Assembly (NCBI GenBank): GCA_027592785.1 | Contig: JAQCLD010000004.1 | Location: 21,798 to 85,797, forward strand | Length of the DNA: 64,000 nt | Origin: Acidobacteriota bacterium | GTDB lineage: Bacteria > Acidobacteriota > Terriglobia > Bryobacterales > UBA6623 | Direction: 5' to 3' | Part shown: in pieces, positions 52,154 through 61,879 of the stretch | Layout: every line of letters starts with the position of its first letter | Position numbering within the stretch: position 1 is the stretch's first letter | The notes under the pieces: model-generated | The model's input: the letters and a program-made list of their open reading frames with translations, nothing else | The model's database searches: none | What the model was told of the DNA's origin: nothing | Position numbers and translations under genes: made by a program

Positions 52154-53169
52154 ACGTGCTGATCTCCTCTGCGGGCCGCCGCGTTGGGTTGCTCGAATGT
52201 TTCCGCTCCGCTCTAGGTGCGCTCGACGCTAACGGCAAGATCATCGCTGCGGCCGCCTCCGACACAGCCCCCGCGTTGCACTTCGCCGACGAGACTTGCA
52301 CCGTACCGCGATGCGATAACCCTCAATTCATTCCGGCGTTGGTTGAGGCCTGCGCCGCGCATCACGTCGACGCCATCGTGCCGACCATCGACACGGAGCT
52401 GGCCGTCTTGGCGGCGCATCGAGATGAACTCCAGAGCACAGGCGCGGCGCTTTGGCTGTCTAGTTGCGAGACGATTGAGATCAGCGCTGACAAGCGCGAA
52501 ACAAACCGCTGGTTGCACAACAACGGATTCCCAGCCGTTTCGCAGTTCACGCCTTTTGAGGCCTTGGAGCAAGTGTCCGCCCTGCCCTTCCCGCTGATCG
52601 CCAAGCCTGCTCGGGGCAGTGCTTCGGTGGGCGTCAAACGCATTCACAACCGGGCAGAGTTAGAAGCGTGCCTCAACCGAGACCTGGTCATCGAGACCCT
52701 GGCGCCGGGAGTCGAATACACCGTGCATGTCTGGGCCGGGGCCAAGGGTAGAGCGCTCTGCGCCGTCCCCTGCCGTCGTTTAGAGGTTCGCGCCGGAGAA
52801 GTCTCCAAAGGACGCACAGAGAAGCACGACGGACTGATGCAGCTTGCGTCCGAGGTCGTAGACGCGCTGCCAGGATGCCGCGGTCCCCTCAACGTGCAGA
52901 TTTTTCTCGATCCCACGGCCGGCATGCGCGTCATTGAAATCAACCCCCGCTTCGGCGGCGGATACCCCCTCGCCGACCGTGCCGGGGCGCGATTCACGAA
53001 GTGGATGATTGACCCGTCGGCAAGCCCCATTCATTACTACGACGGCTGGGTCGACGGACTCACCATGCTGCGCTACGACTCGGCGGTCTACACCTTGCCC
53101 GATGCGCCGTCCAACCCAGACACCAAGGCGGTCCATGCTTCAAGCGACCTGCTTCGTACTCGATCTTGA
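52150..53169 (+). CDS. ATP-grasp (CarB-like) ligase
   Basis: MNVLISSAGRRVGLLECFRSAL...PLIAKPARGSASVGVKRI...RVIEINPRFGGGYPLADRAGA; ATGA overlap with the previous gene. Confidence 0.85.
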   Translation: MNVLISSAGRRVGLLECFRSALGALDANGKIIAAAASDTAPALHFADETCTVPRCDNPQFIPALVEACAAHHVDAIVPTIDTELAVLAAHRDELQSTGAALWLSSCETIEISADKRETNRWLHNNGFPAVSQFTPFEALEQVSALPFPLIAKPARGSASVGVKRIHNRAELEACLNRDLVIETLAPGVEYTVHVWAGAKGRALCAVPCRRLEVRAGEVSKGRTEKHDGLMQLASEVVDALPGCRGPLNVQIFLDPTAGMRVIEINPRFGGGYPLADRAGARFTKWMIDPSASPIHYYDGWVDGLTMLRYDSAVYTLPDAPSNPDTKAVHASSDLLRTRS

Positions 53170-53812
53170 CGACACGCTGTACCCCGAACGCGATTACGTC
53201 CGCAGCGGGTTCGCCATAGTCGACTCCCTGGCCGCGGAGCGCATCGGGCTTCAGTCTTTCGGGGACGCCTGTTGGGAGCGTTTTCTCAACGGCGAGCGCG
53301 GACGCATCTTCGACACGGTACTGCAATCGCGGTGCGGGCGCGTCGACACGGAACTGGTTGGGGATATGGTCCGCGCCTACCGTTTGCACAGACCGGTGAT
53401 CGACCTACACCCAGACGCGCGCCGCCTGCTGGACCGGGCCCGCAATCTCAAGCTGCCGCTAGCCCTGGTCACAGACGGCCCTCGGGAATCCCAGCGCGCC
53501 AAGATCGACGCCCTGGCGCTCGAACACAGGTTTGCGTCCATCGTCGTGACGGCGGAACTCGGCGTCGGCAAATCAAAACCGCACCCCGCCGCGTTTGAAC
53601 TCGTACAAACCGTGTTCGGGTCTGACCAGCGCTTCGTCTACATCGCCGACAATCCCCACAAGGACTTCTTGGCGCCCAACCAACTCGGCTGGACGTCCAT
53701 CAGTATCCAAAGAACAAGCGGCATCTACAGCCAGGCAACGGCCCCGACGCCGGCGCATGCGCCGCAGCACACGGTCACCTCGCTGGACGACGTTTGGGCG
53801 ACCGCCAAATAG
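53135..53812 (+). CDS. HAD-superfamily hydrolase
   Basis: FVLDLDDTLYPERDYVRSGF...LVTDGPRESQRAK...VGKSKPHPAAFE...YIADNPHKDF; start at ATG 53135. Confidence 0.85.
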   Translation: MLQATCFVLDLDDTLYPERDYVRSGFAIVDSLAAERIGLQSFGDACWERFLNGERGRIFDTVLQSRCGRVDTELVGDMVRAYRLHRPVIDLHPDARRLLDRARNLKLPLALVTDGPRESQRAKIDALALEHRFASIVVTAELGVGKSKPHPAAFELVQTVFGSDQRFVYIADNPHKDFLAPNQLGWTSISIQRTSGIYSQATAPTPAHAPQHTVTSLDDVWATAK

Positions 53813-53841
53813 CAAAACCCCGCCGTGAGGCAGGGCTTTGC
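53812..53841. terminator. Candidate bidirectional terminator between convergent genes
   Basis: GCAAAACCCCGCC-gtga-GGCAGGGCTTTGC imperfect inverted repeat. Confidence 0.55.
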
Positions 53842-53868
53842 GTTCAATTGAGTTGCTTGAGGCGCCTA

Positions 53869-54543
53869 CTACGGGCTGACCGACTCATCGCGCAAGTCGT
53901 CGCCGCTTGATACGACGCCCGCCGTCGCTGCCGCCGCACCGGCCGTCGCAATCAAAGCCAACTTCGTGGCCGATAGCTTGCCGACACTCCATTTACCCTT
54001 CGTCGCGGCGCTCTCCGCCCCACGACTTGTGGTGCCCTTTGTGGTTGAGTCTTTGGGCGGCTGCGTACCTTGAGGGGCCGCCGCGGCCATCGCAAACGAA
54101 CCCGCTGGCACCATTGTTCTGCGCCCGTCGCGGTCGCGAATCAAGGCGTCTCCACGATACGCGGCGACCAGCACTTGGCCGTCCGTCTCGGAAACGACAA
54201 ACCACGCCTCGTTGTTTGCGCCCCCCGCCGAAACCGCCGTATCACCTAACACGATGTCGTGGCCGGATGAACCCACCACGCCGCGATGCAGGTCCAGAGA
54301 GTCTCCGCGGAGGGTAACCGAGCTGTCAGGCCGTATCTCCAAACGATGAGTCCCAATACCCAATACCGCCACGCCGCTGGCATCGGTTTGGATGCGGTCT
54401 CCGGCGTAAACGCTGGACCCGCTGGGCAAGGCAACCTGGTTGGTCCAAACCTTGCCCGAGACCGTCAGGCCTCCGAGGGAATCGGCGAGTAACGGGCTGC
54501 CCGTTAGGGCGATGACTAGCAACAGACAGAATCGTGTTCGCAT
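53869..54543 (-). CDS. FecR-like exported protein with hydrophobic C-terminal segment
   Basis: Signal peptide, VYAGDRIQTDASGVAVLGIGTHRLEIRPDSSVTLRG, C-terminal LALIATAGAAAATAGVV. Confidence 0.65.
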   Translation of the reverse strand: MRTRFCLLLVIALTGSPLLADSLGGLTVSGKVWTNQVALPSGSSVYAGDRIQTDASGVAVLGIGTHRLEIRPDSSVTLRGDSLDLHRGVVGSSGHDIVLGDTAVSAGGANNEAWFVVSETDGQVLVAAYRGDALIRDRDGRRTMVPAGSFAMAAAAPQGTQPPKDSTTKGTTSRGAESAATKGKWSVGKLSATKLALIATAGAAAATAGVVSSGDDLRDESVSP

Positions 54544-54642
54544 GGGTTTTCTTCCTTTTACTCATTCGACGCCGCATTCGGAGCCGTTCACTGTGCACAT
54601 CGGCCGCTCTGCGGAAAACCTTAAGAATGCCGTGGGCAGTCT

Positions 54643-55803
54643 CTAGCGAGAAACCGCTACAACACCTTGCGACACGGCTGCCGCAATCCCCGCGATGACC
54701 TTTGCATCGGCCTCTGAAACGCCGCGGTGTATCGGCAGGCAAACGACCTCGCGGCTTGCCCGCATCGTCTCCGTCAACGGCTCTCGATCCGGATCGTGGA
54801 ACTCGCGATAGAGCCTCTGTTCATGAAGCGGCGGGTCGAAGTATCTGCGCGTTTCCACCCCCGCCGAGTCCAGCGCCGCCTCGATGGCCTCGCGTCTAAA
54901 TCCCTGGTCGGTTCGTACAAACAGGGCGAAATCCTTGCGCCCGCTCGTGGTGTTGCCCGGAATCGTTTGTAGACGAATCCCCTCAACCGGCGACAGTTCC
55001 TGTTCATATATCGCAGCGATCCTGCGGCGGCGCTCAATCGAGGCCGGCAACGAGGACAAGCCTTCGCGGCACAACGCGGCTTGAAACTCCGTCATGCGCG
55101 CATTCAGGCCCAACACTTCGCAATCATAGGCGACGCCTTTGCCGTAGTTGCGGGCCTGGCGCAGAGCTGTTGCCAACGCCGCGTGACGAGTTGCGATCAG
55201 CCCGCCCTCGCCTGCCGTGAGCTGCTTCGTGGGCGACAAGCTATATACCGTCGCATCGCCCCATGCTGCAACCGTCCTGCCGTCCACCGTCGCGCCCAAC
55301 GCGTGTGCTCCGTCGAAGATCAACGGGACGCCCCGACTCCTGGCCAAGTCGTCTAACTCCACAACCGGCGCCGGACAGCCAAACAAATGCACGCCCAGTA
55401 TCGCGCCCGTCTCGGGCCCTATCGCGCGGGCAACACTCCGCGGATCGATCTGCGCGGTCTGCGCGTCGATGTCAGCAAATCGCGGCCTCAAACCGTTCCA
55501 CAACAATCCATGCGCGGTAGCAAAGAACGTGAAACTCGGCGTAATCACTTCCCCGCAAAGATTCAGACATCTCTCCACCAACATCAGTCCTGACGTGCAA
55601 CTGGAGACGGCCACACAATGCGCGACACCAAGCGCCTCCGCTACTTCGTGCTCCAACCGCTCGACTTCCACGCCGTTCGTGAAGGAGCCGCTCTCCAGCA
55701 CGGTGCGCAAGCGGCCGAGCGTGGCATCGATATCCGGCGTCTCCGGCTGGGCAATCGCAATTCGCCTTCCTAGGCGCGACGGTGTTGTCATCGACTTCCT
55801 CAC
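54643..55803 (-). CDS. DegT/DnrJ/EryC1/StrS aminotransferase
   Basis: VAVSSCTSGLMLVERCL, EVITPSFTFFATAHG, SLSPTKQLTAGEGGLIATRHA. Confidence 0.9.
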   Translation of the reverse strand: MRKSMTTPSRLGRRIAIAQPETPDIDATLGRLRTVLESGSFTNGVEVERLEHEVAEALGVAHCVAVSSCTSGLMLVERCLNLCGEVITPSFTFFATAHGLLWNGLRPRFADIDAQTAQIDPRSVARAIGPETGAILGVHLFGCPAPVVELDDLARSRGVPLIFDGAHALGATVDGRTVAAWGDATVYSLSPTKQLTAGEGGLIATRHAALATALRQARNYGKGVAYDCEVLGLNARMTEFQAALCREGLSSLPASIERRRRIAAIYEQELSPVEGIRLQTIPGNTTSGRKDFALFVRTDQGFRREAIEAALDSAGVETRRYFDPPLHEQRLYREFHDPDREPLTETMRASREVVCLPIHRGVSEADAKVIAGIAAAVSQGVVAVSR

Positions 55804-57239
55804 AAGTTAGTAGAAGGCCGCAATCGCGGCGAAACCCGAACTCTCTGCACTCTCCGGGAACGCGCTCGGGCCAGGCTGTCTCCCACAAGACGCGCCGCGA
55901 GCGTCAGCGCCAGACCCCAAATCGCGGGCCTCACAAAAACGCCCGAACCATTTCGCGTCGCCCACAACAGCGGTCCCAACACCATGCCCAAACAAGCAAG
56001 TTGCGTCGGACGCCGCAGATCCATCCGGTCGACCCGCACCAGTCCGTAACCGAGCAGCCAGAAGGCCAGCGCCACGCCCCATGGGCCGAAGTTCATGTAC
56101 GGCTCGGCCACCGCCGAGCAACCTAGGCCGCCAAAGTTTCGGTAGTTACACGGGGCCGCCAGTCGAGAGACCCAGTGGCTAGGCGGCAGGTCCTCCACCG
56201 GCAGATAGACGTCTCCCCCCCAGCGCAACGACAGATTCGGAACAATCTGCTTTACCGCCTGTGAATACGTACGGCCCCAGCGGTACTGCTCGTTTTCCAT
56301 CAGGTCGATCGTATGGATGAGCGGCCGCAAACTTCCGCCCATTTCCTGAATCGCCTCCAGCGGCGCCAGCGAAAGGTCACTCGCCGCCATCGTGCGCTCC
56401 GACAATTTCGTATCCCGAAGCTGGCGCGACATGGGGATCGCGATCAGCACCGCAGCCAATCCGCCTGCCCAGGCCCAGCGAGGCAATCGCACGCCACGTT
56501 TCGTCAGAATCACCAAACACGCCGCTACTGGCGTCAGCGCGAAACCTCGATACCCCAGCACGAATATCAGGCCTGCCCAGGCCGCGCCCGCCCAGGCCAA
56601 CGCGGATAGGCGCTCTCGCGGCGCCGCGGCCAGAGCCAAATAGAAACCCATCGGCGTCAGCTGCAAACTGGTCACGAAGAAACGCGGATCGTAGGTTCGT
56701 GCCAATCGATAAGTCTCGAAATGTGTCGCTGCCATGAAGCTTCCAAAACCCATCTCCCGTATGCCCCACAACAACGACGCGCCTCCGGCCGCAATCGCCG
56801 CTAGGCCGCAGTAGAACAGTGCCCCGTTGTGCCACTCGCCTTTCGGCGCATCGGTATGCACCCGTGTTCCACGAGCCGCGGCCGACGTTGCGCCCCAGGC
56901 GAAGCAACCAAGCGCCAAAACCAACAACAGCAACGCCGCATGCAGCGATCCGCTCCGTACCCAAGCAGGAATCGGTCCTACCGCTATTCCTGCTGCAATC
57001 GGCAGTACGAGTCCCAAGTGAAAGACCGCCAGAATGTTTAAGTAGACCGAAGCTGGCGACAACGCACTCAGCCGCAGGGGTCCCAGCAAAACCCAGTTGC
57101 AGAACAGCAGGCAGAGCCCGGCAGACAGGCTCGTCCAGCGGTCGTCTCCCAGCCAATACGCCGTCGCGGCCAGCATGCCTGGTACGAGCACGACGCTCGC
57201 CAGCACGAAACCCGATCCAGTCCGCCGTCGCTCCATCAA
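55800..57239 (-). CDS. Polytopic Wzy-like oligosaccharide repeat-unit polymerase candidate
   Basis: Multiple TM segments; position between DegT aminotransferase and glycosyltransferase. Confidence 0.6.
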   Translation of the reverse strand: MMERRRTGSGFVLASVVLVPGMLAATAYWLGDDRWTSLSAGLCLLFCNWVLLGPLRLSALSPASVYLNILAVFHLGLVLPIAAGIAVGPIPAWVRSGSLHAALLLLVLALGCFAWGATSAAARGTRVHTDAPKGEWHNGALFYCGLAAIAAGGASLLWGIREMGFGSFMAATHFETYRLARTYDPRFFVTSLQLTPMGFYLALAAAPRERLSALAWAGAAWAGLIFVLGYRGFALTPVAACLVILTKRGVRLPRWAWAGGLAAVLIAIPMSRQLRDTKLSERTMAASDLSLAPLEAIQEMGGSLRPLIHTIDLMENEQYRWGRTYSQAVKQIVPNLSLRWGGDVYLPVEDLPPSHWVSRLAAPCNYRNFGGLGCSAVAEPYMNFGPWGVALAFWLLGYGLVRVDRMDLRRPTQLACLGMVLGPLLWATRNGSGVFVRPAIWGLALTLAARLVGDSLARARSRRVQRVRVSPRLRPSTNL

Positions 57240-57260
57240 CTTGCGAATCGACGGAACGGA

Positions 57261-58394
57261 CTACGAACTGAAGGGCGCCTCGACGAGAGGCTCGCGCCCG
57301 TCGGCCAGCGCACGTATCGCTCTCTCGTAGAACCCAACCAGCCGTTCGGCGCTCATGCGGCTGTCGAACCCTGCCAAGGTCATCCGCCTCACCGCATCGC
57401 GCCGTGGCAACCTGCCGCGCCGCACCGCCCTCACCATCCGCTCGGCCCAGCCCCCGGCTCCCGTTTCCAACGAGAGAGTCTCGATCATCTCCGGCAGCAC
57501 AAACAGCTGACCGCCGATTCGGTCCGACGTCAAACAAGGCAAGCCCGCGGCCTGCGCCTCTAACAACGCGACTGGCAGCCCTTCATGCAGCGAAGGCATC
57601 ACAAAGGCATCGAAAAGTCCTGTAAGCAGCGCCGGGATATCCCCACGGCGTCCCAGAAAATGTATCCGCTCCGCGCAATCCAGAGCCCGCGCCTGTTCTG
57701 CCAATTGGCAGTCGAGCGGACCCTCACCCGCGATCGCCAGGTGCAGCCTCGGTTCCGCAGCGGCTGCCTTTGCGAACGCCTCAAGCAGGAAAGCCTGGTT
57801 CTTCTGGCGCGTCATACGCCCAACATGTCCTATGACCAAGGCGTCAGCCGGAATACCGAAATCCGCACGCCGCAGCAGCTTGCAGGGTTCCAGAAACGGC
57901 CGCAGGTCCACGCCGTAAGGCAACCACTCCGCCGGCCTCTCCAAGAACTGTTGCGCATCCGTCGAACAAGCCAAAGCGTGCGTCGCGCAAGGCCTGAGGC
58001 CCCAACGCATCAACATCCGATACGCTTGCCGCGGCAAACCCTGCCCGCGCCCGTCCTGTGAGTTGTGCGCGTGTGCGATGCGCACCGGCACGCCTGCCGC
58101 CTGTGCAATGGCCGCGATCACTCCGCTAAACAGCAGCACATGCGAATGGACGACCGAGTAATTTCCCTCGCGAATGAGCCGTTTTAGTCGCCCCGGTCGC
58201 CGCGAGCAGTGCTGCACCACGATCCCCGACCGCCGGAACTCTTCAGCCAGCAGCCCCTCGCGGTCATCCAGCAGACAGAACTGCGGCGTCCAGCCACGCT
58301 CGATCATCGTCGGCGCCACCGCCGCCAACCAAGTCTCCGCCCCGCCCGTATGCAGCCCGCCAACCACGTGCAGCACCCGCCGTGTCGTCTTCAT
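57261..58394 (-). CDS. GT4-family glycosyltransferase
   Basis: VVGGLHTGGAETWL...VIGHVGRMTRQKNQAFLLEAFAKAA...VMPSLHEGLPVALLEAQAAGLPCLTSD. Confidence 0.92.
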   Translation of the reverse strand: MKTTRRVLHVVGGLHTGGAETWLAAVAPTMIERGWTPQFCLLDDREGLLAEEFRRSGIVVQHCSRRPGRLKRLIREGNYSVVHSHVLLFSGVIAAIAQAAGVPVRIAHAHNSQDGRGQGLPRQAYRMLMRWGLRPCATHALACSTDAQQFLERPAEWLPYGVDLRPFLEPCKLLRRADFGIPADALVIGHVGRMTRQKNQAFLLEAFAKAAAAEPRLHLAIAGEGPLDCQLAEQARALDCAERIHFLGRRGDIPALLTGLFDAFVMPSLHEGLPVALLEAQAAGLPCLTSDRIGGQLFVLPEMIETLSLETGAGGWAERMVRAVRRGRLPRRDAVRRMTLAGFDSRMSAERLVGFYERAIRALADGREPLVEAPFSS

Positions 58395-58582
58395 GCAGAA
58401 GCACTATCGCCCCACAACGGGCCGAACTTGAGTCCAACGCCGTCGGCCCAGCCGATCCGCCCCGTGTAGTCCCAATGGGCGAAGTCCCGCTTCAGCGTCT
58501 TTTGTCTTCCTTCGATGACACCGCGGCACAGATAGGAGCGGGACCAAGACTCGGAAAGTATGTGCTGCTTGAACTCGAATAT

Positions 58583-60073
58583 CTACTTCAAATACAACTC
58601 ATCGAACAGTCCAATATCCGCATACTCCTCGAACCAATCCGCCAGCTTCTCGTAGTGCTCTTCCCGTGTCGCCGAACTCTCTACCGTCTTCGCCGGCCGC
58701 GATCTTCGTTGTAACACCTCATCCAGCAACTCAGCCACAACCGTCGCGCTCTTCAAACTCCCCCCGAAAATCGTTCCCACAATCCCGCGCTGCCGGAAAC
58801 CCTCCGGTTGCCCGCCAATCGTCGCGAATGGCGACGGACCAGCAGCCAGGCTTTCAATCGGCGCCCGCGGCACGTCGACTTGGAACTCGATCTCCTTGTC
58901 CGCCAGCGTCGCCGTCATCTCTTCCCTACCCCGGTCCGGCAAGATGTCGGCCTGCATCGGCAACAACCCCAACCCAGGAACCCGTGTTCTATCCGGCGTA
59001 CTCGAACTGGGGTCCGACACGAATCGCCCCAGCATGTGGCAACCCCCACCGAATCCCCAGATCGCCGTTCCCTCTTTCCGGCGATCCAAAACCCAGCGGT
59101 CCAGGCCGGTCCGTTTCAGCCACAGAAGGTCGCCCAAGGTTGATAGCGTTGGCGGAATGATCACCACGTCCGGATCGTAGCGGGTCGGCTCCGTGACGTA
59201 CTCCGCCTCGCCCAGCAGGTCGAACTCACCGTCGCTCGAGCGCCCTGGTAGGTCCAGGATCACCACCCGCAACTCGTCCCGCGAGATCGTCGCCGGAGCA
59301 CTTTCCGATCCGCTGCCCAAGCGAATAGTCCGCGAGCGCGGCAGCAGGCCCAGGCAGGGACGCCCAACCCGCTCTTCGACGATTTCTATCCCTGATTCAA
59401 AGCTTCCATTTGGGCTACGAAACTCATTGATAACCCAAGCCAGTATGAGTTTTTGCTGTTCCTCAGTCGTCATGAGCATCGTGCCCACCAATGACGCGTA
59501 AACGCCGCCCCGTTCGCCGTTGCACGTCAACAGAACGCGACTGTCCAGCCGTTCTGCCAAAGCTAGATTAGCCAGGGCGGAGACAGGCTGGTCCAGCTCA
59601 AGCGCCCCGCCCAGCCCATCAATGACGACGCAGTCCGCAGCAGCCGACAGCCTCTCGTAAGCCGCCGCAATACGTTCGTTCAGCACCTCGAGCAACGGCG
59701 AAAAGTCGAGTGTGTCCAGCCTCCGCCAGGGCTTGCCGTCGGCCAACAAATCGTAACCGCCACCGGGAGCTGGTACGCAGCGCAACGGATTCATGTCGGT
59801 CGTCGGCGCGACGCCGCACGCCTCGGCTTGTCGCGCCTGTTCCAAGGCGATTGAGCCGCCTGCGCCGCAACGTGCCGCCTCCGTGGAGAAGCTCAATGCT
59901 TGAAAAGGAACGACCCGCACGCCTCGCCGATGCAGATGGCGGCAGATAGCCGTGCTAATCCATGTCTTACCGCTACGCGCGCTGGTTCCCGCAACCAGCA
60001 ACGATGGCGGTCGGCGACCGAGACTCCGGCGCGCCGTGCGCCAAAGCGAGCCAAACAAAGTCTGTTGTTTCAT
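58583..60073 (-). CDS. CobQ-like (cobyric acid synthase family) P-loop protein with degenerate glutaminase domain
   Basis: GTSARSGKTWISTAICRHLHRRGVRVVPFQAL; QARQAEACGVAPTTDMNPL; CNGERGGVYASLVGTM; GLLPRSR; but WGFGGGCHMLG and GIVGTIFGGSLK replace the GATase Cys and His motifs. Confidence 0.82.
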   Translation of the reverse strand: MKQQTLFGSLWRTARRSLGRRPPSLLVAGTSARSGKTWISTAICRHLHRRGVRVVPFQALSFSTEAARCGAGGSIALEQARQAEACGVAPTTDMNPLRCVPAPGGGYDLLADGKPWRRLDTLDFSPLLEVLNERIAAAYERLSAAADCVVIDGLGGALELDQPVSALANLALAERLDSRVLLTCNGERGGVYASLVGTMLMTTEEQQKLILAWVINEFRSPNGSFESGIEIVEERVGRPCLGLLPRSRTIRLGSGSESAPATISRDELRVVILDLPGRSSDGEFDLLGEAEYVTEPTRYDPDVVIIPPTLSTLGDLLWLKRTGLDRWVLDRRKEGTAIWGFGGGCHMLGRFVSDPSSSTPDRTRVPGLGLLPMQADILPDRGREEMTATLADKEIEFQVDVPRAPIESLAAGPSPFATIGGQPEGFRQRGIVGTIFGGSLKSATVVAELLDEVLQRRSRPAKTVESSATREEHYEKLADWFEEYADIGLFDELYLK

Positions 60074-60134
60074 CGATTAACGGTCGAAGGGGGACAATGG
60101 GCGAAGGTATCAAGTTAAGCGGAACAGGGTCAAG

Positions 60135-60164
60135 GGCGTCTGACTAACATGGCGTCTGACTAAC
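60135..60164. repeat. Two-copy tandem repeat, 16-bp period
   Basis: GGCGTCTGACTAACat GGCGTCTGACTAAC between divergent genes. Confidence 0.6.
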
Positions 60165-60259
60165 GCTCGCCTGGACGGGCTACCGTGAAGCCCGCACGTC
60201 CTACAATCCAGCCACATCGGCGCTAAACAGGTGCGCGCCTCCTGTCGATTCATTCGCCT

Positions 60260-61204
60260 ATGTTCGGAAGCGTCTCCCCCGAGTCTCCCTCGACTGAAGT
60301 TAACGTCAACATGGCCGGTCTCTGCTGTCCAGTCTGCCGTGGCGCGCTGGTGCGCGAGGCGGCCGCTTTGCGCTGTATGGCTTGCGACCGAATCTATCCC
60401 GAAGTCGGCGGCGTGCCTTGCTTAATCGATCCCGTAGTGAGCGTCTTTGGACACAATCCGCCGCCGGCGCCCGCGGCGAGTTTGGCGGCGCGCCTCCTTC
60501 CGGCATTGAGCGGCAATCCCGTATCCGCGGATAATTACCGGCGGTTCGTCCAACTCGCTGTCGCCGAGAACGACCGTCCACGCATCCTCATCCTTGGCGG
60601 AGCAGCGGTCGGCAAGGGACTTGGGGCTGCTCTTGGAGATTCGGGCGTCGATTGGATTGAAACCGACGTTTTCCCTTCCCCTCGAACTCTGTTGCTCTGC
60701 GATGCCCACCAAGTTCCTTTTGAGGACTCCAGCTTCGACGCGGTGATCGCTCAAGCCGTGCTTGAACATACGCTGGACCCGCAACTCGTCGTGTCTGAGA
60801 TCCATCGTGTTCTAAAACCCCATGGGATGGTTTACGCTGAGACGCCGTTCATGCAGCAGGTCCATGCGGGCGCTCACGACTTCACGCGGTACACCCATTT
60901 GGGGCACCGCCGCCTGTTCCGCTTCTTTGAAGAGATCGAATCCGGTCCGGCTTGCGGACCCGGCATGGCGTTGGCTTGGAGCTGGCAAGCCTTCTTGACC
61001 AGCTTTGCAGGGGGACATCGCGGACGCCGCATCGCCGCGTTGATCGCGCGTCTAACAGCCTTCTGGCTCAAGTATCTCGACCCGTTCCTGGTCCGCCGGG
61101 CCGCCGCCTATGACGGCGCGTCGTCTTTCTATTTCTGGGGGCGGCCAGCGCCGGAGCCGCTAGACGATCGAGATTTGATCGCCTCCTACCGCGGGATCCA
61201 ATGA
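60260..61204 (+). CDS. Class I SAM methyltransferase with N-terminal Trm112-like zinc ribbon
   Basis: CCPVCRGALVREAAALRCMACDRIYPEVGGVPCLID; FDAVIAQAVLEHTLDPQLVVSEIHRVLKPHGMVYAETPF. Confidence 0.85.
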   Translation: MFGSVSPESPSTEVNVNMAGLCCPVCRGALVREAAALRCMACDRIYPEVGGVPCLIDPVVSVFGHNPPPAPAASLAARLLPALSGNPVSADNYRRFVQLAVAENDRPRILILGGAAVGKGLGAALGDSGVDWIETDVFPSPRTLLLCDAHQVPFEDSSFDAVIAQAVLEHTLDPQLVVSEIHRVLKPHGMVYAETPFMQQVHAGAHDFTRYTHLGHRRLFRFFEEIESGPACGPGMALAWSWQAFLTSFAGGHRGRRIAALIARLTAFWLKYLDPFLVRRAAAYDGASSFYFWGRPAPEPLDDRDLIASYRGIQ

Positions 61205-61411
61205 GAGGCGCGACGCCGTTGGAGAGACGCTCCGCGCTGTCTCAAGTACTAGGGTAAAGAGCTAAGGAGCATTAAGTCGAACCCCTGGTGGAGGGTGATT
61301 CCAAACGGGTGGACTCTAGTGGCGTTATGGAAGCACCCACTCTAGTTCTGATGTCTAGTCTGCCGGCGGCCGCAATCTGCAAGGCGCTCCTCGCCCCGCT
61401 GCTGGCGCGGT

Positions 61412-61816
61412 TCACGAAGCCAGGTCCAGCACAGCGTTGAATTCGTCCTCTGTCACCGGCGAAACCGACAACCTGCCCTGGCGGACGAGCTTCATGTTCT
61501 TGAGACGTTCGTCAGCTTTCATCTGGGCCAGTGTCACGGGTTTCTTCAACGCCTTTGCAGGCTTGAGGTCAACAACCGACCAGCGATCGTCGTCCGTGGT
61601 GGGATCTTGATAGGCAGTCTTAGCGACCTTGGCGATGCCCACAATTTCCAATCCCTCGTTCGAATGATAGAAAAGCACCGTATCCCCTTTGGCCATCGCT
61701 CGCAAGTTGTTACGCGCCTGGTAGTTGCGCACGCCGTCCCAGAACGTCCCCTTGTCTTTGACGAACTGCTCCCAGGAATATTTAAAGGGTTCCGATTTTA
61801 CGAGCCAGTACTGCAT
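61412..61816 (-). CDS. EVE-domain protein
   Basis: MQYWLVKSEPFKYSWEQF...WDGVRNYQARNNLRAMAKGDTVLFYHSNEGLEIVGIAKV. Confidence 0.93.
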   Translation of the reverse strand: MQYWLVKSEPFKYSWEQFVKDKGTFWDGVRNYQARNNLRAMAKGDTVLFYHSNEGLEIVGIAKVAKTAYQDPTTDDDRWSVVDLKPAKALKKPVTLAQMKADERLKNMKLVRQGRLSVSPVTEDEFNAVLDLAS

Positions 61817-61879
61817 ACGTTCGATCAGTTTAGCCGCTTCGATGTTATCCTTCGCACGGGAGATTAAAACATAATCGCC

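Noticed and set aside
56377-57537. Long minus-strand ORF (386 aa) overlapping the Wzy-like gene
   Set aside because: Arg/Gly-rich low-complexity translation with no family motifs; antisense/alternate-frame artefact of high GC
58583-60073. Annotation as a genuine cobyric acid synthase (cobQ)
   Set aside because: Expected glutaminase Cys and His motifs are replaced and there is no cobalamin gene context in the window
61310-61360. Short ACTCTAGT direct repeats in the intergenic region before the EVE gene
   Set aside because: Only 8 bp and irregularly spaced; within what could occur by chance
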